From positions 1 through 11,331 of the forward strand of contig JBAXQV010000093.1 in the NCBI GenBank assembly GCA_037131575.1: a stretch of 11,331 nt of DNA. Direction: 5' to 3'. Position numbers and translations under genes: made by a program. Under the pieces are notes generated by a model. It did no database searches. It was not told where the DNA came from and worked only from the letters and a program-made list of their open reading frames with translations. Positions 1 through 8,567 of the stretch are shown in pieces; within the stretch, counting starts at the first letter, position 1; the number at the start of each line of letters is the position of its first letter. The DNA comes from VFMC01 sp037131575. GTDB lineage: Bacteria; Actinomycetota; Acidimicrobiia; Acidimicrobiales; Ilumatobacteraceae.

Positions 1-33
1 ATCGACGACACGCGATGGCGACACCGGAACGAA
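1..33 (-). repeat. 124-residue C-terminal repeat, start of unit 3
   Basis: The last visible residues, 699-709, read FVPVSPSRVVD. This matches the opening of units 1 and 2, with the arginine (R706) again 124 residues after its counterpart. At least a third copy therefore continues beyond the left edge. Confidence 0.75.
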
Positions 34-2127
34 ACGAGCCGGTGCACCGGGCACGAACGCGCCGAGCACATCGATGACCACATGGCTCGCTCCACCGTTG
101 TTGAACACGCTCACGCACCCATTGGCGCCGAGGCGGGCGATGACCATGTTGGGCACCGTTTCACCCGGCGCCATGTTCACGCTCGATGCGAGCGGGCGGG
201 CATCACCCGTGGGCCACACCGTGAGGTAACTCGCCGCCGTGGGCTCTGTGGCAGTGACGTTGAGGGCCACCGCAACAGCGTTTGCGGGTACGCCACCTTG
301 GCCTGCCACCTGCACGTCGATCGACGAGCCAGCGATGACGGCGCCCAGGGTTCCCCCCGTACCATCGCGTGTGTCGAGCAACCGCGCCGGGGCCAGCGGC
401 ACCAAGCCCACATCGCTCGCCACGGTGAACCAACCCACCAGATCGGCCACCACGTTCACGGTGCCGGCATTGTTGTAGAACTCGATCGCACCATCGACAC
501 CCACCCGCGAGATCACGAGATTCGGCGTGGCCTTGCCCGGTACGGGGTTGAGGTTCGACGACAACGGCCGCTGTTCACCGAAAGGATGCACGGTCACGAA
601 GGTCGGTTGCGTGGCATCGGTCGTGGTGACGTTGAGAGCCACTGCCACTGCATCGGCGGGCACGCCGAAGCGAGGGGCCACCACGAACTTCCATGATTCC
701 TGAGCGCCGAGCGGGGTGGAGCGGCCTCCCGTGCCGTCGCGTGTGTCGATGACTCGAGTGGGCGAGACCGCCACCAAACCACTCGGACTGGCCGGAGGCA
801 ACACCACCACTGGCCCCGACACCACACTCGAAGGTCCCCCGCTGAACAGACCGAGGTTCTCGAACGTCCCGTTCACGACGGTGCTACCACCGCCGCCGAG
901 CCATCCGTCGAGCACGGTGCCGAGCACCGATCGGAAGTCGACCGTCGATGTGGGTCGGTCCCATCGACCGAGGCCGGCCAGCCGTGGCTGTGCGCCGTAC
1001 AGGCCGCCCACCACCTTGGGCCCGATCACGAACAGGTCGCTAGCCGTGCCATGGTCGGTGCCGCCCGAATCGTTTGAATACGGCGTGCGTCCGAACTCCG
1101 ACATCGTGAGCAACGTGACCCGATCGCGATGCTGGGGCAGCAGCGTGCCGTAAAACGCTCTCACGCCAGCGTCGAAGTCGGCCATCAGTTGATCGTGGTT
1201 GGCGCGCTCGCCGTCGTGATTGTCGAAGCCGTCGAGGCTCACATCAACCACTCGGAGACCCACATTGGCGTTGATCAAACGGGCGGCAATGGTGAGTTTC
1301 TTGGCGAACTCGTTCTCGGGCAGACCGGGGTCGAATGCCGGAAGCACCTCGGTGGCCATGTCGAGTTGGGTACGCAGGGTGGTGGCGAACATGTCGTGCC
1401 ATGGGCCCCTCCCTGCCGAAGAGGCCGCCAGTGCCCGCATACCGTTGTACATGCGCACGTCTTGATCGCTCGTGGTGCTGCCGAACATGTCGCCGTACGG
1501 CGAGATGGCCACGGCGCGGCGTTGCTCGCCGATGAGATGCAACGCCACCGACGAGTCGATCGTGGCGGCAGCGAGTTCAGCGGCGGCGGCCGGAAGCCCG
1601 TCGAGCCACCGCCCGATCCAACCGCTACTCGGTGGGAGATTGCCGTACCTGCCGGCCATCCACACACCCATCGAGGTGAAGTGCGACAGGTCGGGGTTGG
1701 GGTACCCGACGCCCTGCACCACGGCCACATCGCCAGTGTCGTACATCGACTTCAGAAAGCCCAGGTTCGGGTGCAAACCCACCCGGCTGTCGAGCGCAAG
1801 CACCTGGTTGGCGGGAATGGCAACACTGCTCCGCTGCGCGTAGTACGCGCCGTCGGCATAGGGCACCACGGTGTTCAAGCCGTCGTTGCCGCCGTACAGC
1901 ATGATGGTCACGAGTACACCGTCGTTGGCACCGATGGGCGCGGCAGCAGCAGCGGAACCGGCCGACCCACCCAACCAGTCGGTGCCGAACGAGCCCAGGG
2001 CGGTGCCGCCGATGGCACCCATGGCGACCGCTTGCAGGAACGTGCGGCGCGACAGACCACTCGGTTCATCAGCCGGGGCGCTGAGCAACCGCTTGGCGGC
2101 AGCAGTGGAGATGTCGGGGTCGAGCAT
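1..2127 (-). CDS. Tat-exported DUF1501 family protein with C-terminal repeats (partial, C-terminus missing)
   Basis: The frame is open for 709 codons from ATG at 2127 to the left edge, so the C-terminus is missing. A GGAG ribosome site (2135-2138) lies 7 bases before the ATG. Residues 26-31 read SRRTFL, a twin-arginine motif, followed by a hydrophobic stretch and an alanine-rich likely cleavage zone near residues 59-63, so export by Tat is expected. The DUF1501 domain follows, with family hallmarks LYGGNDGLNTVVPY near residue 77, VVQGVGYPNPDLSHF, SEFGRTP (S343) and GGTDHG (D358, H359). DUF1501 is related to the alkaline phosphatase/sulfatase fold, but no reaction is established and I assign none. 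After about residue 450 come repeats of 124 residues. The gene follows DUF1800 by 28 bases and is probably co-transcribed. Family assignment is strong; function is unknown. Confidence 0.9.
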   Translation of the reverse strand, partial: MLDPDISTAAAKRLLSAPADEPSGLSRRTFLQAVAMGAIGGTALGSFGTDWLGGSAGSAAAAAPIGANDGVLVTIMLYGGNDGLNTVVPYADGAYYAQRSSVAIPANQVLALDSRVGLHPNLGFLKSMYDTGDVAVVQGVGYPNPDLSHFTSMGVWMAGRYGNLPPSSGWIGRWLDGLPAAAAELAAATIDSSVALHLIGEQRRAVAISPYGDMFGSTTSDQDVRMYNGMRALAASSAGRGPWHDMFATTLRTQLDMATEVLPAFDPGLPENEFAKKLTIAARLINANVGLRVVDVSLDGFDNHDGERANHDQLMADFDAGVRAFYGTLLPQHRDRVTLLTMSEFGRTPYSNDSGGTDHGTASDLFVIGPKVVGGLYGAQPRLAGLGRWDRPTSTVDFRSVLGTVLDGWLGGGGSTVVNGTFENLGLFSGGPSSVVSGPVVVLPPASPSGLVAVSPTRVIDTRDGTGGRSTPLGAQESWKFVVAPRFGVPADAVAVALNVTTTDATQPTFVTVHPFGEQRPLSSNLNPVPGKATPNLVISRVGVDGAIEFYNNAGTVNVVADLVGWFTVASDVGLVPLAPARLLDTRDGTGGTLGAVIAGSSIDVQVAGQGGVPANAVAVALNVTATEPTAASYLTVWPTGDARPLASSVNMAPGETVPNMVIARLGANGCVSVFNNGGASHVVIDVLGAFVPGAPARFVPVSPSRVVD
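34..405 (-). repeat. 124-residue C-terminal repeat, unit 2
   Basis: These are residues 575-698 of the DUF1501 protein. The landmarks of unit 1 recur: RLLDTRDGTGG (R582), GVPANAVAVALNVT, RPLASSVNMAPG, PNMVIAR, NNGG and VIDVLGAF. The conserved positions are glycine, asparagine, proline and hydrophobic residues, as expected of a repeated beta-structured domain rather than simple-sequence DNA. Confidence 0.85.
406..777 (-). repeat. 124-residue C-terminal repeat, unit 1
   Basis: These are residues 451-574 of the DUF1501 protein. The unit opens with RVIDTRDGTGG (R458), then has GVPADAVAVALNVT, a block with RPLSSNLNPVPG and PNLVISR, and ends near NNAG and DLVGWF. The next unit repeats these landmarks at a spacing of exactly 124 residues. 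Units of this look occur at the ends of secreted actinobacterial proteins. A beta-rich surface or adhesion module is my inference. Confidence 0.85.
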
Positions 2128-2155
2128 GGGGTGGCTCCGCAGCGTTCGGTGGCCC

Positions 2156-3466
2156 TCAGGCCATGTTGAACTCGGGGGTGAGCATCATCATCGTGAGCAG
2201 GTTGGTGGGCGCCCACCAGCTCTTCCATCGCTGGGCGCCACGTTCGGTCTGTTGGGCAGCGGTGAGCGCGGCCCGGCTGACGGCCGACAGCGAGGTCACG
2301 CCGAAGTAGTTGGCAACGGTGTCGATGGCGGCGCTGATGGACATCGAGTTGAGGTTGTCGAACCCCCCGTTGGCACGCAGCTTCCATGTGGTGCCACGGG
2401 CCACCTGGGCACGGCCGCTGATGGCCGAGGTGGTGAGCCAGTACGAGTTCGCCTTCCAACCAGCCACATTGGGTGGGTTGAACAGGCTCTGCCCCATCCG
2501 GTCACCGAGCCACGAAAAACCGCTCTCGGTCAGCGGAATCCCGGTGTGCACGCCGATCGCCACCACGTATTCCACCGGCGAGCGCACCAACCCTTGTTTG
2601 GCTGCGGCGCTGTAGAACTCGGGGTGGTTGAACATGGCACGCAACAGCGGGGTGACGCCCAGGTTGTTGGCCACGAACACGGCCGTGAGTTCGTCGATCA
2701 CCGCCGCAGGGCCGTTCGGATACGCAAAGAAGTTCCACAACTTCTTGGTGATGTAGCGCGCCGCGATCTGGCGTTTCCCGGCGTTGTCGCGCAAGATCTC
2801 GTTGATGATGTCGGGGCCGTCCCAGTTCTTCGTGGTGCCGAAGAACGTCTTGTTGCCGTAGTCGTGCCGCGACGAGACGAATCGGTATGCGTAGCCCGGC
2901 CAGTCGGCGTTGTGTCCCGTCCAGGCGCGGGCGGCCGCCACCACATCGTCCTCGGTGTAATTGCCGACGCCGAGTGTGAACAGCTCCATCAACTCGCGGG
3001 CGAAGTTCTGATTCGGTGAACCCTTCCGATTCTGGTCATTCGACAGATACACCAGCATCGCCGGCTCCACGGCCATCCTCTGGGTGAGCGTCAACAGATC
3101 ACCCATGCCCCGTTCGCGGTAGAGCTGGTTCTGGTGCATCATGTGGTCGGCGCGTCCCACTCCGTCGAACCACGAACTGGTGAAGTGCCCATGCCAGAAC
3201 AGCGCCATCTTCTCCTGGATCGGCCGCGCCAGGTTCGCCATATTGCCCAGCCACCAGGCGCAGGCGTCGCTGTACTGCTGCCAGCCGTGGGCCTGGTCGT
3301 ACACCGTGAGCCCAGCGGGCACCTGCGGGTTGGCGTTGGGGGTGATGTCGAGGATGTTGTCGACCGCCTGCGCCAGGCTCAGTGCGCTCAGCTCGGCCAC
3401 TCTGGCCGGGCGCGCCACGAACTCGGTGCGGCGCAGTAGATGGGTGATGTCGGCAGTATCGGCCAC
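2156..3466 (-). CDS. DUF1800 family protein
   Basis: The protein is 436 residues from the chosen GTG start at 3466. That GTG has a strong GAGGAG ribosome site at a 5-base spacing, and the protein then begins with the typical family opening ADTADITHLLRRTEF. In-frame starts at 3511 and 3607 lack such a site. Family hallmarks are FWHGHF (about residues 90-95), a block with PAMLVYLSNDQNRKGSPNQ, then NFARELMELFTLGVGNYTE (about 154-172) and an AARAWTG segment. No signal peptide or membrane segment is visible. DUF1800 genes are commonly found directly before a DUF1501 gene, as here with a 28-base gap, so the products probably act together. The biochemical role is not established. Family assignment is confident; the start codon is less so. 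Confidence 0.9.
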   Translation of the reverse strand: MADTADITHLLRRTEFVARPARVAELSALSLAQAVDNILDITPNANPQVPAGLTVYDQAHGWQQYSDACAWWLGNMANLARPIQEKMALFWHGHFTSSWFDGVGRADHMMHQNQLYRERGMGDLLTLTQRMAVEPAMLVYLSNDQNRKGSPNQNFARELMELFTLGVGNYTEDDVVAAARAWTGHNADWPGYAYRFVSSRHDYGNKTFFGTTKNWDGPDIINEILRDNAGKRQIAARYITKKLWNFFAYPNGPAAVIDELTAVFVANNLGVTPLLRAMFNHPEFYSAAAKQGLVRSPVEYVVAIGVHTGIPLTESGFSWLGDRMGQSLFNPPNVAGWKANSYWLTTSAISGRAQVARGTTWKLRANGGFDNLNSMSISAAIDTVANYFGVTSLSAVSRAALTAAQQTERGAQRWKSWWAPTNLLTMMMLTPEFNMA

Positions 3467-3471
3467 AGCCG

Positions 3472-3477
3472 CTCCTC
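3472..3477 (-). promoter_or_regulatory. Ribosome binding site setting the DUF1800 start
   Basis: The minus strand reads GAGGAG here, 5 bases before the GTG at 3464-3466. It decides the start in favour of this GTG over the upstream ATG at 3511, which has no purine-rich site before it. Confidence 0.7.
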
Positions 3478-3478
3478 G

Positions 3479-3506
3479 GATCACTCGGGTGACACTTCGG
3501 GTGATC
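3479..3506. repeat. Short direct and inverted repeat upstream of DUF1800
   Basis: On the plus strand CACTCGGGTGA (3482-3492) is followed directly by CACTTCGGGTGA (3493-3504). The whole is bounded by GATCAC (3479-3484) and GTGATC (3501-3506), which are reverse complements. It ends one base before the ribosome site of the DUF1800 gene. It may be an operator or a leader hairpin. It may also be chance, or coding sequence if translation starts upstream. Confidence 0.35.
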
Positions 3507-3601
3507 GGCATCGCGCGAACGCAACTTGAGTCAGGGTTCGGCCAGATGCCTTGAAGTTCGCCGCAAACCATCACCAGGTGTGGGAAATGGGGCAAAAACG
3601 A

Positions 3602-3631
3602 CGACAACCCGGCACGGTGGCCGGGTTGTCG
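3602..3631 (-). terminator. Intrinsic (Rho-independent) terminator of rpmE
   Basis: Bases 3602-3613 and 3620-3631 are perfect reverse complements, giving a GC-rich 12-bp stem with a 6-base loop. Reading the minus strand, five T residues (3598-3594) follow three bases after the stem. It sits 30 bases after the rpmE stop codon. It separates the rho–rpmE transcript from the DUF1800/DUF1501 pair. Confidence 0.85.
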
Positions 3632-3661
3632 AACAGTTGGTGGCGCGTGACGCGCCTGCGA

Positions 3662-3874
3662 TTACTTGCTCTTGCGCTCGCCGTAGCGCTTGTTGAAGCG
3701 CTCGACGCGGCCGCCAGTGTCGACCAGCTTCTGCTTACCGGTGAAGAACGGGTGGCACTGGTTGCACAGTTCCACGTTCAGGGCGCCGACACGAGTCGAC
3801 GAGGTCTCGAAGGTGTTGCCACAGGAACACTTCACGGCCATCACGCCGTACCGGGGGTGAACATCGGTCTTCAT
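3662..3874 (-). CDS. rpmE: 50S ribosomal protein L31, zinc-binding (C+) form
   Basis: The protein is 70 residues, the usual L31 length, and is a structural component of the large ribosomal subunit. It starts MKTDVHPRYG, the classic L31 opening. Four cysteines suited to bind one zinc ion are present: C16 and C18 (CSC), then C37 and C40 (CNQC). HPFFTGKQK follows and then a basic C-terminus. This is the C+ form; the paralogue used under zinc starvation lacks the cysteines. I chose ATG 3874 because GGAG (3881-3884) lies 6 bases upstream, whereas a GTG at 3886 would overlap that site. The gene follows rho by 56 bases, an order known from actinobacteria, and ends before a strong terminator. Confidence 0.97.
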   Translation of the reverse strand: MKTDVHPRYGVMAVKCSCGNTFETSSTRVGALNVELCNQCHPFFTGKQKLVDTGGRVERFNKRYGERKSK

Positions 3875-3880
3875 CGGAAA

Positions 3881-3884
3881 CTCC
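3881..3884 (-). promoter_or_regulatory. Ribosome binding site of rpmE
   Basis: The minus strand reads GGAG, 6 bases before ATG 3874. It excludes the in-frame GTG at 3886, which overlaps this site. Confidence 0.7.
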
Positions 3885-3913
3885 ACTCACGCGAACAGGA
3901 CATCGAACTCTAT

Positions 3914-3929
3914 CAGCGGTTGACCGCTG
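3914..3929 (-). other. Hairpin between rho and rpmE, no T-tract
   Basis: CAGCGGT (3914-3920) and ACCGCTG (3923-3929) are perfect reverse complements. They form a compact hairpin one base after the rho stop. No run of T follows, so it is not a typical terminator. Directly after it the minus strand reads TAGAGT, which could act as a −10 element for rpmE, but no convincing −35 partner is seen. An mRNA-stabilising or processing hairpin is equally possible. Confidence 0.35.
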
Positions 3930-3930
3930 T

Positions 3931-5619
<1,689 letters not shown>

Positions 5620-5764
5620 GGGGCCACCTGCTTTCTGCATGTTGTGGCAGGCTCGGCGCACCGCTGGCGACGATCACATCGTCGACAGCGCAGCAACCGG
5701 CGGCCCCACCACCGAAGAGACCCTCCCCTGCATCACAGCAGCCGAAGCCGGTTGCGCCGGGGAG

Positions 5765-5780
5765 ATCCGGGAACCCGGAT
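5765..5780. repeat. Palindrome at the predicted rho transcription start
   Basis: ATCCGGG (5765-5771) and CCCGGAT (5774-5780) are reverse complements separated by two bases. It begins about 6 bases after the proposed −10 element of rho, where an operator or a 5′-end hairpin would act. No T-tract follows on the minus strand, so I do not call it a terminator for thrC. Confidence 0.45.
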
Positions 5781-5786
5781 GTGCGC

Positions 5787-5815
5787 ACTGTAGCGAGCCG
5801 AGAACAAGCCCGCAA
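5787..5815 (-). promoter_or_regulatory. Candidate sigma-70-type promoter for rho
   Basis: On the minus strand TTGCGG (5815-5810) is followed after exactly 17 bases by TACAGT (5792-5787), which fits the −35 and TAnnnT −10 pattern. Transcription would start near 5780 and leave a leader of about 160 bases before the rho ATG. The site lies just after the thrC stop. It was found by eye only. Confidence 0.45.
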
Positions 5816-5824
5816 CGTGATCGG

Positions 5825-7210
5825 TCAGGCACTGCGTGTGGCAAAAGCCCGCACATACGCCTGGATGGCAGCCAAATCGTTGGGGAGCACCGTGAACTGT
5901 TCAGGGGTTTCGAACAGATGGGCCAGGTGCGGCGGCAGCGGTGGCCGCACCCCCGTGGCGCGCTCGACCGCATCGGGGAACTTGGCCGGATGCGCCGTGG
6001 CGAGGGTGACCATGGGGTGTTCGAGGTCGTCGCCGAAGCGCCGCGCCGCAGCAGTACCCGTTGCGGTGTGCGGGTCGATGAGCATGCCCGTGGTGGCATA
6101 CATGCGACCGATCTCAGCCAGCGTCTCGGCATCGTCGAGCCGGGCGGCACGGAACGACCCGTCGATCCAATCGCGTCGCTGATCGAGTTCGATCTCGAGC
6201 CGCCCGGTGGCACGGAACCGCCGGAGTTGCTCGGCCGTGAGGCCGCCGTCGCGGGCGTTCATCTCGAACAGCAGGCGCTCGAAGTTCGACGACACCTGGA
6301 TGTCCATGCTGGGGCTCAACGTGGGCACCACATCGCGAGCGGTCATATCGCCATCGTTCACGAACCGGGTGAGGATGTCGTTGGTGTTCGACGCCACGAC
6401 GAAGTCGTTGATGGGTGCACCCATGCGGCGGGCGATCCAGCCCGACAGCACATTGCCGAAGTTGCCTGTAGGTACTGAGAACGACACCGGTGCCTCGAGC
6501 GCCTCGGCAGCAGTGACGTAATACACCACCTGCGCCATGACGCGGGCCCAGTTGATGGAGTTCACGGCCGACAGTTGCATCTGCTCGCGGAAGGGCACAT
6601 CGGCGAACATCGCTTTCACCAGATCTTGGCAGTCGTCGAAGGTACCTTCTACCGCCACTACCCGAACGTTCGGCGAATCGACCGTGGTCATCTGCTTACG
6701 CTGCACCTCGCTCGTGCGGCCCTGCGGGTAGAGGATGACGATGTCGACGTTGGCGCATGCCTTCACGCCGTCGATGGCGGCCGAACCGGTGTCGCCACTG
6801 GTGGCGCCCACGATGGTGACGCGCTGGCCGCGCTGACCGAGCACATGGTCGAACAGGCGGCCCACCAACTGCAGGGCCACATCTTTGAACGCGAGGGTGG
6901 GGCCCCAGAACAATTCCTGCACCCACTGCCGATGGCCCACTTGCACCAACGGCACCACGGCGTCGTGACGGAATGTGGCATAGGCCTCGCGGCACAAGCG
7001 GTCGAGCGTGGCCCGGGAGATGTCGGGTTCCACGAAGGGGGCCATCACCGCGGCAGCGCGCTCGGCGTAGCTCTGTGCACGCGGCATATCGGCCGGCAAG
7101 GTGGGCCAATCGACCGGCACGTACAAGCCGCCGTCGTTGGCGAGGCCCGCCAAGAGCACATCGGCGAAGCCCAGTTCGGGGGCCTCACCGCGGGTACTGA
7201 CGTAACGCAT
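5825..7210 (-). CDS. thrC: Threonine synthase
   Basis: The protein is 461 residues, the long form of threonine synthase (E. coli and Corynebacterium type) with the extra N-terminal segment starting MRYVSTRG. It converts O-phospho-L-homoserine to L-threonine using pyridoxal phosphate in the cytoplasm. The cofactor lysine is K109 in TLAFKDVALQ. GATSGDTGSAAI (about 135-146) and the phosphate-binding loop PTGNFGN (247-253) are intact. The ATG overlaps the hom stop by one base (TGATG), so translation is probably coupled to hom. No homoserine kinase gene follows before rho, so the phosphorylated substrate must be made by a gene outside the window. Assignment is very secure. Confidence 0.97.
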   Translation of the reverse strand: MRYVSTRGEAPELGFADVLLAGLANDGGLYVPVDWPTLPADMPRAQSYAERAAAVMAPFVEPDISRATLDRLCREAYATFRHDAVVPLVQVGHRQWVQELFWGPTLAFKDVALQLVGRLFDHVLGQRGQRVTIVGATSGDTGSAAIDGVKACANVDIVILYPQGRTSEVQRKQMTTVDSPNVRVVAVEGTFDDCQDLVKAMFADVPFREQMQLSAVNSINWARVMAQVVYYVTAAEALEAPVSFSVPTGNFGNVLSGWIARRMGAPINDFVVASNTNDILTRFVNDGDMTARDVVPTLSPSMDIQVSSNFERLLFEMNARDGGLTAEQLRRFRATGRLEIELDQRRDWIDGSFRAARLDDAETLAEIGRMYATTGMLIDPHTATGTAAARRFGDDLEHPMVTLATAHPAKFPDAVERATGVRPPLPPHLAHLFETPEQFTVLPNDLAAIQAYVRAFATRSA

Positions 7211-8502
7211 CAGCCGATCACCCGCAGCAGACCACCGATGTTGCGCACGACATCGAGTTCGCGCAGTTCGCGCACCGTGGCTTGCACCGCCGATTCCTTG
7301 GCCACGTGGGTGACGAACACGAGGCGAGCGTCGGGGCCGTTGCCATCTTGTTCGGCCGCACGGATGCTTACATCGTGGCGGGCGAACACTCCGGTGACGG
7401 CGTGCAGCACGCCGGGGCGGTCGGCCACATCGAGGCTGAGCAGATACTGCGACGACGTTTCGTCGATGGGCAGCATGGTCGATCGGCTGAACGCACCGAG
7501 CGAACCGTGGGTTCCCTTGGCGAGGTTGACCGCCGCGTCGATGACGTCGCCGAGCACCGCACTGGCGGTGGGCATACCGCCCGCGCCGCGGCCGTAGAAC
7601 ATGAGCGAACCGACGGCCCGGCCCTCGATGAACACGGCGTTGTAGCTCTCGCGCACACTGGCCAACGGGTGGGTGACCGGCACCATGGCGGGGTGCACCC
7701 GCACGGCCACCTCGCCCGAACCTTCCACCTGCTCGGCAATACCGAGCAGCTTCACCACGTACCCGAGGCGGCGAGCCACCGCGATGTCGTGCGGAGTGAT
7801 GCGGCTGATGCCCTCGTGATACACATCGCCAGCCACCACCTTCGAACCAAACGCGATCATGGCGATGATGGCGGCCTTGGCCCCGGCATCGAACCCTTCC
7901 ACATCGGCGGTTGGGTCGCGTTCGGCATAGCCAAGTGCCTGTGCCTCGGCCAGCACCTCGGCGTAGGCAGCACCCTCTTCGGTCATCTTCGTGAGGATGA
8001 AGTTGGTGGTGCCGTTCACGATGCCCATCACGCGGGTGATGGGTTCGCCGCGCAGGCTCTCGCGCAGCGCACGCACCAACGGGATACCGCCGGCCACAGC
8101 AGCCTCGAACAGCAGATCGACACCCGCGGTATCGGCAGCGTTGAACAGTTCGACGCCGACGTTGGCGAGCAGTTCCTTGTTGGCGGTGACCACCGGTTTG
8201 CCATTGGCGAGTGCCGCGGTGATGAGTTCGCGAGCCGGTTCGATACCGCCCATCACTTCGACCACGAGGTCGATCGACGGGTCGGCCACCACCGCATGCG
8301 CATCGCGAGTGAGCACGCCATCGGGCAGTGCCACGGCCCGCTCGCGGCTCACGTTGCGTACTGCTACCGCGGCGATCTCGAGCCGCAACCCGGTGCGTGC
8401 CTCGATGGCGTCAGCACGTTCGCCGACGAGTTGGACGAGCGCGGCGCCCACGTTGCCGCAACCGAGGAGACCGATCCTGACGTTCTTGCTGTGAAGAGCC
8501 AC
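7210..8502 (-). CDS. hom: Homoserine dehydrogenase with ACT domain
   Basis: The protein is 430 residues. It reduces aspartate semialdehyde to homoserine with NAD(P)H, the branch step toward threonine, methionine and isoleucine. The dinucleotide-binding motif is GLLGCGNVG (11-19). TANKELLA carries K109, NGTTN sits at 163-167, and the catalytic segment EGFDAGAK holds D205 and K209, matching Asp219/Lys223 of the yeast enzyme. The C-terminus from about residue 350 is an ACT domain (SLDVADRPGVLHAVTGVFA), the usual site of threonine feedback inhibition. No aspartate kinase is fused. The start is GTG at 8502. An in-frame TAG lies four codons upstream and no clear ribosome site is seen, which fits a leaderless message. 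The stop overlaps the thrC ATG. Confidence 0.97.
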   Translation of the reverse strand: MALHSKNVRIGLLGCGNVGAALVQLVGERADAIEARTGLRLEIAAVAVRNVSRERAVALPDGVLTRDAHAVVADPSIDLVVEVMGGIEPARELITAALANGKPVVTANKELLANVGVELFNAADTAGVDLLFEAAVAGGIPLVRALRESLRGEPITRVMGIVNGTTNFILTKMTEEGAAYAEVLAEAQALGYAERDPTADVEGFDAGAKAAIIAMIAFGSKVVAGDVYHEGISRITPHDIAVARRLGYVVKLLGIAEQVEGSGEVAVRVHPAMVPVTHPLASVRESYNAVFIEGRAVGSLMFYGRGAGGMPTASAVLGDVIDAAVNLAKGTHGSLGAFSRSTMLPIDETSSQYLLSLDVADRPGVLHAVTGVFARHDVSIRAAEQDGNGPDARLVFVTHVAKESAVQATVRELRELDVVRNIGGLLRVIG

Positions 8503-8508
8503 GCCGGA

Positions 8509-8514
8509 AGGCTA
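8509..8514 (-). promoter_or_regulatory. Candidate −10 element for a leaderless hom transcript
   Basis: The minus strand reads TAGCCT, matching TAnnnT, with exactly six bases between it and the GTG start codon of hom. This spacing puts the first transcribed base at the G of GTG. The −35 region is poor, TTCGTT at 18 bases. The element lies inside an inverted repeat, GCCGGA (8503-8508) and TCCGGC (8522-8527). Confidence 0.4.
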
Positions 8515-8567
8515 CGGACTCTCCGGCCGGGAAACGAACCTTTACGCCGTCCCTGCGTCGAGATGGG

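Noticed and set aside
1129..2169. 346-codon plus-strand open frame
   Set aside because: It is antisense to the DUF1501 gene, whose minus frame is unbroken and carries recognised motifs.
3467..3607. Longer DUF1800 starts at 3511 and 3607
   Set aside because: Neither start codon has a visible ribosome site, and the longer one runs into the rpmE terminator. The GTG at 3466 has GAGGAG at the right distance.
5620..5661. Longer rho starts at 5640 and 5661
   Set aside because: They add residues that do not resemble the Rho N-terminus and have no good ribosome site. ATG 5619 has AGGTGG upstream.
5765..5780. Palindrome considered as a thrC terminator
   Set aside because: The loop is only two bases and no T-tract follows on the minus strand. 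A role at the rho promoter is more plausible.
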